Shown: in pieces, positions 53,653 through 64,000 of the stretch
How the letters are laid out: each line of letters starts with the position of its first letter
How positions within the stretch are numbered: the stretch's first letter is position 1
Source of the DNA: Roseateles depolymerans
GTDB taxonomy: Bacteria > Pseudomonadota > Gammaproteobacteria > Burkholderiales > Burkholderiaceae_C
Assembly: GCF_003387155.1 (NCBI RefSeq)
Contig: NZ_QUMT01000001.1
Coordinates: forward strand, 1,305,858 to 1,369,857
Length of the DNA stretch: 64,000 nt
Reading direction: 5' to 3'
Made by a program: the position numbers and the translations under genes
The notes under the pieces: generated by a model
Seen by the model: only the letters and a program-made list of their open reading frames with translations
The model's database searches: none
What the model was told of the DNA's origin: nothing

Positions 53653-54183
53653 TCAGGACGCTGGCCGCTTGCCGTTGTTCAGGTCGGACACCCGCTGGAG
53701 CTTGAGCCGCAGGGCCGAATCATCGCCCAGCGCCTGCTTCAGCGCACGCTCATAAGCCTGCTGGGCCAGGCGCATCAGCACATCGCCGAGGTTCTCCTGC
53801 GCCTGCGCATGGTCGGGTTGCAGCTCCAGCGCGCGCATCAACTGCTGACGGGCGGCTTCGTATTCGCCGCGGGCGGCGTGGATGACGGCCAGGTTGTTGT
53901 ACGGGTCCGCCAGGTCGGGGTATTCCTCGATCAGGGCGGTGAAGATGACGCGTGCGCGTTCGAGCTGGCGCTGCTCCATCAGCATGGTGCCGAGCGCAAA
54001 GCGCAGCCGCGGGTCGTCCGGCGTGGCCTTGAGGCCGTCTTCGGCGGCCTTGATGGCCAGGTCGCGTTTGCCGGCGGCCCACAGGGCCTGGGCGTCCTCC
54101 AGGGCCGCAGCATGCACGGCCGTCGAGGAGAGCAGGGCCAGTGCGATGCAGCAGCTGTGGAACAGGGCGTGGAACTTGGGCAT
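53653..54183 (-). CDS. Secreted TPR-repeat protein
   Basis: 176-aa protein with a signal peptide (1-25, ending VHAAAL). About three TPR units follow: LEDAQALWAAGKRDLAIKAAEDGLKATPDDPRLRFALG, the next through PDLADPYNNLAVIHAARGEYEAA, and RALELQPDHAQAQENLGDVL. It is probably a periplasmic scaffold. It is first in the direction of the ppiA operon but separated from it by 164 bp. Confidence 0.88.
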   Translation of the reverse strand: MPKFHALFHSCCIALALLSSTAVHAAALEDAQALWAAGKRDLAIKAAEDGLKATPDDPRLRFALGTMLMEQRQLERARVIFTALIEEYPDLADPYNNLAVIHAARGEYEAARQQLMRALELQPDHAQAQENLGDVLMRLAQQAYERALKQALGDDSALRLKLQRVSDLNNGKRPAS

Positions 54184-54510
54184 GGGCGGATGGCGATGGT
54201 CAAGGCCGTGGTGTCGGGGGGGAGGGGGCTGCGCGCGGACCCGCAAAGGGTCTGCCCGGAGCTCCCGAACCAGCGGGCCGCTATACTGACGGTCATTCTA
54301 GAGCGAGCTGTCGTCTCTCGCCCGACCAATGCCCTTGTTATGCCCTATCGCCGCACCGGCCCGTCCCGCTGACGGCGCCAGCGGCTCCAGCATCACGTCT
54401 TTCCTTCCGGCCCCAGCGCCGGTCTGACCCGGTTGTGGCCGGGGCGGGAAGTCGTCCGGGCGTGTGTCCGGGCGGGCGGTTGGCGCGCCGGACACACCAG
54501 TGGCCCATCC
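54184..54510. other. Divergent promoter region, TPR gene / cysS
   Basis: 327 bp without a gene. A TATACT (about 54281) could be the -10 for cysS. No riboswitch or attenuator-like structure was recognised, although cysS leaders sometimes carry T-boxes in other phyla. Confidence 0.45.
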
Positions 54511-55910
<1,400 letters not shown>

Positions 55911-55911
<1 letters not shown>

Positions 55912-56564
55912 TGGGGCGTGTGGCGACCGCCGGGGTGACCCCGGACTATTGGGACGAAGCCTGCCGACATCTGGTCAAGCGCGACCGGGTGATGAAGAAG
56001 CTCATCCCCCAATTCGGCGAGGCCCGGCTGCAGAGCCGGGGCGACGCTTTCACGACGCTGGCCCGCTCCATCGTGGGCCAGCAGATCTCGGTCAAGGCCG
56101 CGCAGTCGGTCTGGGACAAGTTCGCCGGCCTGACCACCGGCCCGTCCAACCGGATCAAGCCGGCCGAAGTGCTGGCCCTGGAAAAAGACCAGCTCAAGGC
56201 GGTGGGCCTGTCGGCGCGCAAGGTGGAATACCTCAGCGACCTGGCCCAGCACTTTGAATCGGGACAGGTTCATGTGCGCCAATGGGCGCAGATGGACGAC
56301 GAAGCCATCATCGACGAGCTGGTGGCCATCCGCGGCATCGCGCGCTGGACGGCCGAAATGTTCCTCATCTTCCATCTGATGCGGCCGAATGTGCTGCCCC
56401 TGGACGACCTGGGGCTGCTCAAGGGCATCAGCCAGCACTACTTCAGCGACGAGCCGGTCTCCCGGGCCGAGGCGCGGGAGCTGGGCGAGGGCTGGGCCCC
56501 CTATCGGTCTGTGGCCACATGGTACATTTGGCGTAGCCTGGATCCGCTACCAGTGGATTACTGA
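55911..56564 (+). CDS. DNA-3-methyladenine glycosylase II-like (HhH-GPD)
   Basis: 217-aa base-excision glycosylase of the AlkA type. The helix-hairpin-helix is [19 protein letters not shown], followed by [18 protein letters not shown] with the catalytic Asp. It removes alkylated purines. It lacks the N-terminal TBP-like domain of E. coli AlkA, as in the short bacterial form. It is in tight operon order with cysS and accA. Confidence 0.92.
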
Positions 56565-56565
56565 T

Positions 56566-57537
56566 ATGAGCAAACGACACTTTCTCGAGTTCGAGCAACC
56601 CATTGCCGAGCTGGAAACCAAGATCGACGAACTCCGCTACGTGCAGAGCGAGTCCGCGGTGGACATCTCTGAAGAGATCGACCGCCTGAGCAAGAAGAGC
56701 CACCAGCTCACCAAGGACATCTACGCCAACGTTCAACCGTGGCAGGTGTACCAGGTGGCGCGGCATCCGCAGCGCCCCCAGACCCTGGACTACTGCCGTG
56801 ACGTGTTCACCGAGTTCCAGGAGCTGCATGGCGACCGTCACTTTGCGGACGATGCCGCCATCGTCGGCGGTCTGGCCCGCTTCAACGGCCAACCCTGCAT
56901 GATCATCGGCCATCAGCGCGGTGCCGATGCCAAGGAGCGCACCCTGCGCAACTTCGGCATGCCCCGCCCGGAAGGCTATCGCAAGGCCCTTCGCCTGCTG
57001 AAGCTGGCCGAGAAGTTCGGCCTGCCGGTGTTCACCTTCATCGACACGATGGGCGCCTATCCCGGCATCGGCGCGGAAGAGCGCGGCCAGTCGGAAGCCA
57101 TCGGCCGCAACATCTTCGAGATGGCGCAGCTGGAAGTGCCCATCATCGCCACTGTCATCGGCGAAGGCGGCTCGGGCGGCGCCCTGGCCATCGGCGTGGC
57201 CGACCAGGTGCTGATGCTGCAGTTTTCCGCCTATTCCGTCATCTCGCCGGAAGGCTGTGCCTCCATCCTGTGGAAGACGGCCGCCCGCGCGCCGGAAGCC
57301 GCTGAGGCCCTGGGCATCACCGCCCACCGCCTCAAGGCCATGGGTCTGGTCGACAAGATCGTGAGCGAGCCGGTCGGCGGCGCGCACCGCGACCCCAAGG
57401 CCATGGCCTCGGGCCTGAAGCGCGCTCTGGGCGATGCCCTGCGCCAGGTGTCCGACCTCAAGACCAAGGATCTGCTGGAACGCCGTTATGAGCGTCTGCA
57501 GGCCTACGGCCGCTTCAGCGACACCAAGAATCACTGA
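56566..57537 (+). CDS. accA: Acetyl-CoA carboxylase carboxyltransferase subunit alpha
   Basis: 323-aa subunit that, with AccD, transfers CO2 from biotin to acetyl-CoA in fatty acid synthesis. Family features are [18 protein letters not shown] at the N-terminus, [42 protein letters not shown] and [14 protein letters not shown]. It begins one base after the glycosylase stop. Confidence 0.97.
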   Translation: MSKRHFLEFEQPIAELETKIDELRYVQSESAVDISEEIDRLSKKSHQLTKDIYANVQPWQVYQVARHPQRPQTLDYCRDVFTEFQELHGDRHFADDAAIVGGLARFNGQPCMIIGHQRGADAKERTLRNFGMPRPEGYRKALRLLKLAEKFGLPVFTFIDTMGAYPGIGAEERGQSEAIGRNIFEMAQLEVPIIATVIGEGGSGGALAIGVADQVLMLQFSAYSVISPEGCASILWKTAARAPEAAEALGITAHRLKAMGLVDKIVSEPVGGAHRDPKAMASGLKRALGDALRQVSDLKTKDLLERRYERLQAYGRFSDTKNH

Positions 57538-57568
57538 GCCCCTGGCTGGCGACTCCGCCTGCCTCTCC

Positions 57569-59116
57569 ATGCCTCCCGACACACCGACCGACGCCGCGGC
57601 TTCCCCGCCGCGCGTCGTGGCGGTGGCCTGCAGCGGGGGGCGTGATTCCACCGCCTTGCTCCATGCCACCGCCGCTGCGGCCCATGCCCTGGGTCTGCAG
57701 GTGGTGGCTTTGCACGTCCATCACGGGCTCAACCCCCATGCGGACGACTGGCTGCGACATTTGCAGACGCAGGTCGGCGAGTGGACGTCCCGGGGATGGC
57801 CGGTGCGGCTCTGCTGGACGCAGCTGACCGGGGCACCGGCCGCTGGGGAGAGCGTCGAAGCATGGGCCCGCGCCGGGCGGCATGAAGCCTTGCAGCGGAT
57901 GGCGCGGGAGGCGCAGGCGGATCTGCTGCTGCTGGCCCATCATCGGCGTGATCAGGCGGAGACTTTTCTGCTGCAGGCCCTCCGGGGCGCGGGACTGGCG
58001 GGGTTGTCGGCGATGCCGCCGCAGCAGTGGCGGGACGGGATCTGCTGGGCGCGGCCCTGGCTGCATCAGCCGGTCGAGGCAGTGCATCAATACATCCAGC
58101 AGCATGGGCTTGCGCATATCGAGGATGACAGCAACAGCAGCCTGCGATTCGCGAGAAACCGGCTGCGGCATGAACTGTGGCCGCCGCTGACGGCTGCGGC
58201 GCCGGGGGCGGAGCAGGCGCTGGCCCAGTCCGCCGCATGGGCGCAGGAGGCGCTGGCCTTGCAGCGGGAGATCGCGGAGCAGGATCTGGCGGTGTGGACG
58301 GTGCTGCAGCCGGTGGACCCCAGTCACCCGGCTGACCCGGCCGGCCCCGCTGCCCCCACCAGCCAAGTCACTCCGATTCTGCGCACCGCGGCCTGGCACA
58401 GCCTCTCCCAGCCGCGACTCTCCAACCTTCTCCGCGCATGGCTGCGTCAGGCGTCCGGCCACAGCGCGCCTGCGTCGCTGGTGCAGCGGCTGCTGCGGGA
58501 GGTGAGGGAAGCGGAAGTCGGGCGCTGGCCGTTCGGGACCTATGAGGTGCATCTGTACCGGGGCCATTTGAGCGTCCTGCGCGTTGCTTCGCGGACGGCG
58601 AGGCCAATGGCAATGCGGACCACCGGCGACACGCCCCACGCCGAGCTATTCATGGCCCGAGCGGCACCGACTTCGGCACTGGCATCGGCCTCCGCAGCCG
58701 CAGCCGAAGCTGCATCGGGCCCTCCCGAGACCCTGGTGATGGACCTCTCCCGTCCCGGCCGTCACCCCGTCCCCGCATGGCGCGGCGAGATCGAGGTCTT
58801 CGAGGTTTTCCCCACGGCCGACGCGCCCGCACAGGGCCTGCCGGCTTCCCGGCTCATCAAGGTCGAGTTGCGTCCGCGCGAAGGCAAGGCCCAGTTTCAG
58901 GCCCATGCCAAGGGGATTCCGCGAAGCCTCAAGAAATGCTGGCAGACCGCCGGAATCCCGGCGCCACAGAGGGAAGGGCCGCATCTCTACATCGCCCAAG
59001 CCCTGGTCTTCGTGCCCGGACTGGGCCTGGACGCACGTGCCGTGGAACACGCCCACCAGCCGCTGCTGGGCCTGCGCTGGCACCCCGGGACCTGCGGATG
59101 CTGCATGGCCCGCTGA
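57569..59116 (+). CDS. tilS: tRNA(Ile)-lysidine synthase
   Basis: 515-aa N-type ATP pyrophosphatase that converts C34 of the CAU tRNA-Ile to lysidine. The PP-loop is SGGRDS (22-27), and VVALHVHHGLNPHADDW and LLAHHRRDQAETFLLQALRGAGLAGLSAM follow, as do the DDSNSSLRFARNRLRHELWP segment and the C-terminal TilS domain (FQAHAKGIPRSLKKCWQ). A variable Ala/Pro-rich stretch separates the domains. It starts 31 bp after accA. Confidence 0.93.
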   Translation: MPPDTPTDAAASPPRVVAVACSGGRDSTALLHATAAAAHALGLQVVALHVHHGLNPHADDWLRHLQTQVGEWTSRGWPVRLCWTQLTGAPAAGESVEAWARAGRHEALQRMAREAQADLLLLAHHRRDQAETFLLQALRGAGLAGLSAMPPQQWRDGICWARPWLHQPVEAVHQYIQQHGLAHIEDDSNSSLRFARNRLRHELWPPLTAAAPGAEQALAQSAAWAQEALALQREIAEQDLAVWTVLQPVDPSHPADPAGPAAPTSQVTPILRTAAWHSLSQPRLSNLLRAWLRQASGHSAPASLVQRLLREVREAEVGRWPFGTYEVHLYRGHLSVLRVASRTARPMAMRTTGDTPHAELFMARAAPTSALASASAAAAEAASGPPETLVMDLSRPGRHPVPAWRGEIEVFEVFPTADAPAQGLPASRLIKVELRPREGKAQFQAHAKGIPRSLKKCWQTAGIPAPQREGPHLYIAQALVFVPGLGLDARAVEHAHQPLLGLRWHPGTCGCCMAR

Positions 59117-59125
59117 ACTTGGACC

Positions 59126-59133
59126 TATAGAAT
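59126..59133 (+). promoter_or_regulatory. Candidate -10 element (TATAGAAT) for lysC
   Basis: TATAGAATCGACGGC lies 71 bp before the lysC ATG, the same word as before clpS and near icd. No clear -35 was found. It would leave a leader of about 65 nt. Confidence 0.45.
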
Positions 59134-59203
59134 CGACGGCTCCGGCCGCGGTGCCTGCTTGGGTGTAAGTCGCGGCCTTCCCCCTGCGTCTGAAGACACT
59201 CCC

Positions 59204-60475
59204 ATGGCATTGATCGTTCACAAGTACGGCGGCACCTCGATGGGGACCCCCGACCGTATCCGCAATGTGGCCAAGCGCGTCGCCAAGTGGGCCCGCGCCG
59301 GTCACCAGATGGTGGTGGTGCCCTCGGCCATGAGCGGCGAGACCAACCGCCTGCTGGGCCTGGCCAAGGAACTCTCGCCCGCCAGCAGCACCCCGGCGCT
59401 GATGCGCGAGCTGGACATGATCGCCGCCACCGGTGAGCAGGTGTCGGTGGGCCTGCTGGCCATCGCGCTGCAGGCCGAAGGCATGGACGCGGTCAGCTAC
59501 ACCGGCTGGCAGGTGCCCGTGGCCACGGACAGCTCCTACACCAAGGCCCGCATCGAAAGCATCGACGACACCAAGGTGCGCGCCGACCTGGCGGCCGGCA
59601 AGGTGGTGGTCATCACCGGCTTTCAGGGTGTGGACGAGGCCAACAACATCACCACGCTGGGCCGCGGCGGGTCGGACACCTCGGCCGTGGCCATTGCCGC
59701 CGCGATGAAGGCCGACGAATGCCTGATCTACACCGATGTGGACGGCGTCTACACCACCGACCCGCGCATCGTGCCCGAAGCCCGTCGCCTGCACACCATC
59801 AGCTTTGAAGAAATGCTGGAGATGGCGTCGCTGGGCTCCAAGGTGCTGCAGATCCGCTCGGTGGAATTCGCCGGCAAGTACCGCGTGCCGCTGCGGGTGC
59901 TCTCCAGCTTCACCGCCTGGGACATCGACATCAACGAGGAAGCCAAGTCCGGCACCTTGATCACCTTTGAAGAGGACGAAAAAATGGAACAAGCTGTCGT
60001 CTCGGGCATTGCCTTCAACCGCGACGAAGCCAAGGTCACCCTGCTGGGCGTGCCGGACAAGCCGGGCATTGCGTTCCAGATCCTGGGCCCGGTGGCCGAT
60101 GCCAATATCGATGTGGACGTGATCATCCAGAACGTCTCGCAGGACGGCAAGACCGACTTCTCCTTCACCGTCCATCGCAACGACTACCAGCGCGCCATCG
60201 AGCTGCTGGAAAAGACGGTCGGCCCGGCGGTGCAGGCGGCCAAGGTCATTGGCGACACCCGCATCTGCAAGGTGTCCATCGTGGGCATCGGCATGCGCTC
60301 GCATGTGGGCATTGCCTCGAAGATGTTCCGCTCGCTGTCGGAAGAGGGCATCAACATCCAGATGATCACCACCAGCGAAATCAAGACCTCGGTGGTCATC
60401 GACGAGAAGTACATGGAACTGGCCGTGCGTGCCCTGCATCGCGCCTTCGATCTGGACCAGGAAAAGACGGCCTGA
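59204..60475 (+). CDS. lysC: Aspartate kinase
   Basis: 423-aa enzyme phosphorylating aspartate, first step towards Lys, Thr and Met. The catalytic domain has [54 protein letters not shown] and the [16 protein letters not shown] motif. Two C-terminal ACT domains (about 265-340 and 345-420) suggest feedback control by Lys and/or Thr. As in other aspartokinases of this size, an internal start for a beta subunit could exist. Confidence 0.97.
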   Translation: MALIVHKYGGTSMGTPDRIRNVAKRVAKWARAGHQMVVVPSAMSGETNRLLGLAKELSPASSTPALMRELDMIAATGEQVSVGLLAIALQAEGMDAVSYTGWQVPVATDSSYTKARIESIDDTKVRADLAAGKVVVITGFQGVDEANNITTLGRGGSDTSAVAIAAAMKADECLIYTDVDGVYTTDPRIVPEARRLHTISFEEMLEMASLGSKVLQIRSVEFAGKYRVPLRVLSSFTAWDIDINEEAKSGTLITFEEDEKMEQAVVSGIAFNRDEAKVTLLGVPDKPGIAFQILGPVADANIDVDVIIQNVSQDGKTDFSFTVHRNDYQRAIELLEKTVGPAVQAAKVIGDTRICKVSIVGIGMRSHVGIASKMFRSLSEEGINIQMITTSEIKTSVVIDEKYMELAVRALHRAFDLDQEKTA

Positions 60476-60574
60476 TGACTGGGCGCATGGGCGCATTGCG
60501 TTTTCTCAGAGAGATTCTTGGGAATCTTCCCTGAGGCGTCAAAAACCCGTGCTATAGTTTCAGCTTCTTCGGAT

Positions 60575-60667
60575 GGAGACGTGACCGAGTGGCCGAAGGT
60601 GCTCCCCTGCTAAGGGAGTATGTGGGCAAAACCTGCATCGAGGGTTCGAATCCCTCCGTCTCCGCCA
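60575..60667 (+). tRNA. tRNA-Ser(GCU)
   Basis: The sequence folds as a class II tRNA. Acceptor arms GGAGACG and CGTCTCC pair. The anticodon stem CTCCC/GGGAG encloses CTGCTAA, with anticodon GCT at 60609-60611. A long variable arm (GTGGGC...) follows and the T arm GAGGGTTCGAATCCCTC is perfect. The CCA end is encoded. The upstream TATAGT (60553-60558) fits a -10 at the expected distance. Confidence 0.97.
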
Positions 60668-60679
60668 ACTGAATGTGAG

Positions 60680-60710
60680 GCCCCCGCAGCGAAAGTTGCG
60701 GGGGCTTTCT
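60680..60710 (+). terminator. Rho-independent terminator of tRNA-Ser
   Basis: GCCCCCGCA pairs with TGCGGGGGC over an 8-base loop, followed by TTTCT. It begins 13 bp after the tRNA CCA. Confidence 0.9.
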
Positions 60711-60862
60711 CACGTCTGGGGCGTCCACACACCTGAGGCTTGTGCTGTTTGTCACAGCACGTTTTGCACTCTGAGTTCGTGCCTTCCCGCTGTTGCTGCT
60801 GGATACGGTCCGATGGCTGCAAACCCCCTATTCACGGGAGAACTGTTCTACATTCACAGCGC

Positions 60863-61495
60863 ATGCACACTCCGAATTCGTCTGAACAGCCCGATCTGTC
60901 CATGGCCCGTTTGCTGATCCAGCAACACCCGTTGGCCACACTGATGCTGCAAGACCCCACGCACGGTCTCAGCGCTGTGCCGGTGCCCATGATCTGGGGG
61001 GCGGACAAGAACAAGCCAGACCAATGGTGGGTGGAAGGGCACATGGCCCGGTCCAACCAGAACACCGAGGCGCTGGTGAGCGGCAAGGCCGGCCAGGTGC
61101 TGGTGCAATTCAGCGGGCCGGGTGCCTATGTGTCCCCGCGGCACTACGACGTGTCCAAGTCGGTCCCCACCTGGAACTATGTGACGGTGCAGATTCACGG
61201 GCATGTCCAGGTCATCGACAACCCGATGGAAAAAGACACGCTGCTCAAGCGTCTCATCGCCACCCAGGAACCTGCCTATGCACGCGACTGGAGCGGTCTG
61301 CCGGCAGACCGGGACGGGAAGCTGCTGGGCAGCATCATCGGCTTTCGCATTCCGGTGGAGCGCTGCGTGCTCAAGGTCAAGCTCAGCCAGAACCGCAGTG
61401 AAGGCGAGCGCAGCCGCATCCTGGCGCATCAGCGCAAGGGCAGCTATGAAGAGCAGGTGTTGGCGCGCTGGATGACGCTGCTGGCACAGCGCTGA
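60863..61495 (+). CDS. FMN-binding PaiB-like regulator
   Basis: 210-aa protein of the PaiB family: LIQQHPLATLMLQDPTHGLSAVPVPMIW, GHMARSNQN, VQFSGPGAYVSPRHY, VPTWNYVTVQIHG and SQNRSEGERSRI. These residues bind flavin in the split-barrel fold; in Bacillus, PaiB is linked to repression of sporulation/protease genes. The start is uncertain: the ATG at 60863 matches the usual length, with an upstream in-frame extension (from 60740) that is probably not translated. Confidence 0.88.
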   Translation: MHTPNSSEQPDLSMARLLIQQHPLATLMLQDPTHGLSAVPVPMIWGADKNKPDQWWVEGHMARSNQNTEALVSGKAGQVLVQFSGPGAYVSPRHYDVSKSVPTWNYVTVQIHGHVQVIDNPMEKDTLLKRLIATQEPAYARDWSGLPADRDGKLLGSIIGFRIPVERCVLKVKLSQNRSEGERSRILAHQRKGSYEEQVLARWMTLLAQR

Positions 61496-61560
61496 GGGCC
61501 CTGCACCGGCCAGGACCGGCTAACAGCGGCTAACAGCGGCCAGGGGGCGGCTAGGGTCCG

Positions 61561-62385
61561 TCAGGGGGCCTCCGGCCGCAGGGCAGCTCGCCAGGTGTGC
61601 AGGGTCGCGAGCCGGCTCTGCATGGCAACCCATTCTCCGGCTTCCATGTCCTTGACCGCTCGTTTCCATTCCTCGTGGAAGGCTTGCGACTGGGCGGCCA
61701 GGGGCTGCGAAGTCGGCGAACGCTCTTCGCTTCTCACTGCAATGAGCGCGTCCAGGGCGAGGAGGGTGGGGGCCAGCATGTCCTGCTTGTTTTGAAGGTC
61801 TTGCACCTGTTTGGCAATGAAGCATCCGTCCAGGGTGCCTGAATGGCGTCGCTGCTCGATGCATTCGATGAATTGCTTCGCATACTCGCAGACCGGCGGA
61901 TGGCAATCGGTCATCAGCGCATTCACCTTGTCCTGCGTCAGGGCCAAATCAGCCTTCAGGGGCACGAGAAGCCGGTTGAGGTTTTCTCGGGACAGGTCGA
62001 TGACAAGCTGGGCCAGCTCGTCCATGTTCTGCGCCTTCTCCTTGGCTTCATGCTGATGACTCTCCCGCAGGGCCGGCAGTGGCGCATTCACTGGGACAGT
62101 GAGGTCGCGTCCGCGGACCCCCGGCCATACATCCTCCAGATAGCCGCTGTGGCCAATGATGAAACAGCGGTCGATCAGTGCACTCCGCATGTCAGCTTCC
62201 ATGCGCGCACCCGGATCATTCGATCGCAGGAAGCGGAGGATGGCCTGGCCTTGAGTGTGGGTGTTCTTGACTTGCTCCATCACGGCGCGGCACGCCACTT
62301 CCGATAAGGGGAGGTCGGGCGGGGCGCTTGCTTGCACCTGAGGAAAAGTCGTGTAGTGGGATGACGGTGAAATTCTGGGGTCCAT
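61561..62385 (-). CDS. Hypothetical helical protein
   Basis: 274-aa protein starting MDPRISPSSHYTTFPQ. Pro/Ser/Gln-rich at the N-terminus, then almost entirely helical, with several Cys and His residues (CHPPVCEYAKQFIECIEQRRH). No signal peptide, membrane segment or recognised family. The N-terminus is of the unstructured kind seen in secreted effectors, but this is only a resemblance. It is transcribed leftward from the region shared with the efflux adaptor. Confidence 0.65.
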   Translation of the reverse strand: MDPRISPSSHYTTFPQVQASAPPDLPLSEVACRAVMEQVKNTHTQGQAILRFLRSNDPGARMEADMRSALIDRCFIIGHSGYLEDVWPGVRGRDLTVPVNAPLPALRESHQHEAKEKAQNMDELAQLVIDLSRENLNRLLVPLKADLALTQDKVNALMTDCHPPVCEYAKQFIECIEQRRHSGTLDGCFIAKQVQDLQNKQDMLAPTLLALDALIAVRSEERSPTSQPLAAQSQAFHEEWKRAVKDMEAGEWVAMQSRLATLHTWRAALRPEAP

Positions 62386-62450
62386 GGCGCAGGTCTTGAT
62401 GGGTCGAAGGGACACGGCGTTTGAGTGAGGATGCCTGCGGCGTCTGGTTC

Positions 62451-62519
62451 CGATCTCTGTCCGACCTCTGTCCGACCTCTGTCCGGCACTGTCCAGGCGA
62501 GTGTCCGCGGACACTCGCC
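62451..62519. promoter_or_regulatory. 11-bp direct repeats plus 24-bp palindrome
   Basis: Units CGATCTCTGTC (62451), CGACCTCTGTC (62462) and CGACCTCTGTC (62473) and a degenerate fourth (62484) follow at 11-bp steps, one helical turn. Immediately after, GGCGAGTGTCC and its complement form a perfect 24-bp palindrome (62496-62519). It lies between divergent genes, 116 bp before the efflux adaptor start, and probably is a composite binding site. Confidence 0.7.
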
Positions 62520-62634
62520 GTTCGCCGCGACGTTCGCCCAAGTCATTGATTCTTCGGTGTTTCCAGGCTGGACAAGCCCTGGCACATCCCTTGCGATCTC
62601 CAGGGGCAGACCCACTCGTCCTCCTTGAGACGCC

Positions 62635-63918
62635 ATGATCCGCGACACCTCCGGCCAAGACCGTCCCCTCACGCCTGCGTCCACCGTCTGGTCCCGCCAC
62701 CGCCGTCTGCTGCTGGCGGCCGGCGTCCTCGGCGTGGGCGCCCTGGTCACCGCCACCGCCTTGCCTGCCGTGCAGCGCATGGTGGCGGGCGGGGCGTCCG
62801 TCAGCCAGCAACGCCTGGGTCTTGCCACGGTGGAGGTCGGCCCGCTGGTGCGCGACGTCGCCGGAGAAGGCAAGGTCGTGGCGGCGATGAGCCCGACCGT
62901 CTACGCGCTGCACGGCGGCAACCTGGTGCTGCGCGTCAAGGCCGGCGACCCGGTCAGCCAGGGCCAACTGCTCGGGGAGATCGACAGCCCCGACCTGCGA
63001 GCTCGACTGGCGCAGGAGCAGAGCAATGCCGACGCGCTGCGCACGGAACTGCAGCGCGCTGAAGTGGACGGCCGCGAACAGCGCTCCGCCCTGGCCAGCG
63101 CCCTGGAGAGCGCCACCATCGACCTGCAGACCGCGCGCAATGACCTGGAGCGGCAGACCAAGGCCTTCGAAGCCGGCGCGGTGGCCGGTATGCAGGTCGA
63201 GAAGGCGCGGGATGCGATGGAGAAGGCCCGCATCACCCAGGCCCATGCGCAAGCCGGCATCGGGCTCAAGGACGACAGCCTGAAGTTCGAACTTCAGGCC
63301 CGGCAGCAGGCCCTGCAGCGTCAGCAGCTGCTGGTGCAGGACCTGCGCCGTCAGATCGACGAGCTGCAGCTGCGCTCGCCAGTGAAGGGGCAGGTCGGTC
63401 AACTGCTGGTGGCCGAGCGGGCCAATGTGGCCGCCGGTGCTGGACTGCTCACGGTGGTGGACCTGACCTCCATGGAAGTCCAGATGCAGGTGGCCGAGAG
63501 CTTTGCCCGCGACCTGGCCATCGGCATGCCGGGCGAGATCTCCGGCAACGGCGGCCAGTTCCGCGCACGAGTCAGCTCGGTGTCGCCCGAAGTGGTCAAT
63601 GGCGAAGTCGCCGCACGGCTGCGGTTTGAAGGCGACATGCCCGCGCAGTTGCGGCAGAACCAGCGTCTGTCGGTGCGGGTGCTGCTGGACCGCCGCGAGA
63701 AGGTCGTCACCGTCAACCGCGGCAGCTTTGTCGAGGAGGGCGGGGGACGCTTCGCCTATGTCGTCCAGGACGGCCAGGCCGTTCGGCGCAACGTCAAGCT
63801 GGGCGCGCAGAGCCTGTCCAAGGTCGAGATCCTCGAAGGCCTCAAGCCTGGCGAGCAGGTGGTGATCTCCGGCGCGCAGGCCTTCAACGGCGCCGAGCGG
63901 GTCTCGCTGGCGCAGTGA
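62635..63918 (+). CDS. Periplasmic adaptor of an efflux system (RND/MacA type)
   Basis: 427-aa membrane fusion protein. A membrane segment near residues 24-46 anchors it. Lipoyl half-motifs are VYALHGGNLVLRVKAGDPVSQGQLLGEIDS and LRSPVKGQVGQLLVAERANVAAG. A long coiled-coil hairpin (about 125-240) separates them, and beta-barrel and membrane-proximal domains follow (VKLGAQSLSKVEILEGLKPGEQVVISG). The start has no strong ribosome site. The transporter partner probably follows just outside the window. Confidence 0.92.
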   Translation: MIRDTSGQDRPLTPASTVWSRHRRLLLAAGVLGVGALVTATALPAVQRMVAGGASVSQQRLGLATVEVGPLVRDVAGEGKVVAAMSPTVYALHGGNLVLRVKAGDPVSQGQLLGEIDSPDLRARLAQEQSNADALRTELQRAEVDGREQRSALASALESATIDLQTARNDLERQTKAFEAGAVAGMQVEKARDAMEKARITQAHAQAGIGLKDDSLKFELQARQQALQRQQLLVQDLRRQIDELQLRSPVKGQVGQLLVAERANVAAGAGLLTVVDLTSMEVQMQVAESFARDLAIGMPGEISGNGGQFRARVSSVSPEVVNGEVAARLRFEGDMPAQLRQNQRLSVRVLLDRREKVVTVNRGSFVEEGGGRFAYVVQDGQAVRRNVKLGAQSLSKVEILEGLKPGEQVVISGAQAFNGAERVSLAQ

Positions 63919-64000
63919 TGGCGCACCCCCACCGATCCCCTCCGATCCCCCATTCCACCCCAGCACTGCCCCGACGCAGTCATTCATCCGAGACGCCCAT

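Noticed and set aside
58646..60496. Open frame of 616 codons opposite tilS and lysC
   Set aside because: It spans two well-identified genes on the other strand and reads as a shadow.

Overview
The window is high-GC DNA with gene content typical of a betaproteobacterium of the order Burkholderiales. Evidence for this is the cbb3 oxidase tail ccoP-ccoG-fixH-hemN-tauE, the clpS-clpA pair, the ppiA-ppiB-lpxH operon, and the cysS/AlkA-type glycosylase/accA/tilS/lysC run. A secreted GH16 glucanase with a C-terminal module resembling CBM56 suggests a Roseateles/Mitsuaria-like member, but the genus is a guess. The housekeeping blocks are co-directional and tightly packed, often with 4-bp stop/start overlaps.

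Layout. 1-6.8 kb: end of the cbb3 oxidase operon, anaerobic haem synthesis (hemN), a TauE-like membrane protein, and isocitrate dehydrogenase. 7.4-14.3 kb: a seven-gene cassette. It encodes a double-glycine-leader protein with a JAMM/DUF4329-like domain, a periplasmic protein, a Fic protein, a peptidase-containing ABC exporter (C39 type), a nucleotidyltransferase-like protein, an HlyD-type adaptor and a second nucleotidyltransferase-like protein. 14.3-18.1 kb: a graveyard of mobile-element pieces (Tn3 terminal repeat and transposase tail, IS5, IS3, a dctM scrap, a nearly intact IS630). It encloses an orphan gene whose C-terminus resembles a polymorphic-toxin deaminase. 18.3-30.2 kb: small secreted proteins, an RNase D-like exonuclease, a chemoreceptor, a beta-lactamase-fold hydrolase, a cyanide-insensitive-type bd oxidase (cydAB), an EcsC protein and the GH16 glucanase under a LacI-type operator. 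30.4-36.9 kb: a KaiC-like ATPase overlapping a hybrid histidine kinase, a cold-shock protein, and clpS-clpA.

37.1-48.8 kb is an accessory island. It holds a two-gene unit of a 1136-aa membrane protein and a PIN-like protein, a RAMA-like protein, a LexA-type autoproteolytic regulator with its own SOS-like box, and a coupled operon of three unknown genes ending in an ISXO2/IS1595-type transposase. It also holds tandem paralogues with coiled-coil and winged-helix-like parts. 48.9-64 kb returns to ordinary chromosome: an AhpD-like protein divergent from an AraC regulator, mtfA, lpxH, ppiB, ppiA, a TPR protein, cysS, a glycosylase, accA, tilS, lysC, tRNA-Ser(GCU), a PaiB-like protein, an unknown protein and an efflux adaptor.

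The strongest candidates for undescribed systems are (i) the 7.4-14.3 kb cassette, which pairs dedicated type I export with Fic and nucleotidyltransferase folds, and (ii) the membrane-protein/PIN pair plus LexA-controlled transposase operon in the island. Both functions are inferred from motifs and gene order only.
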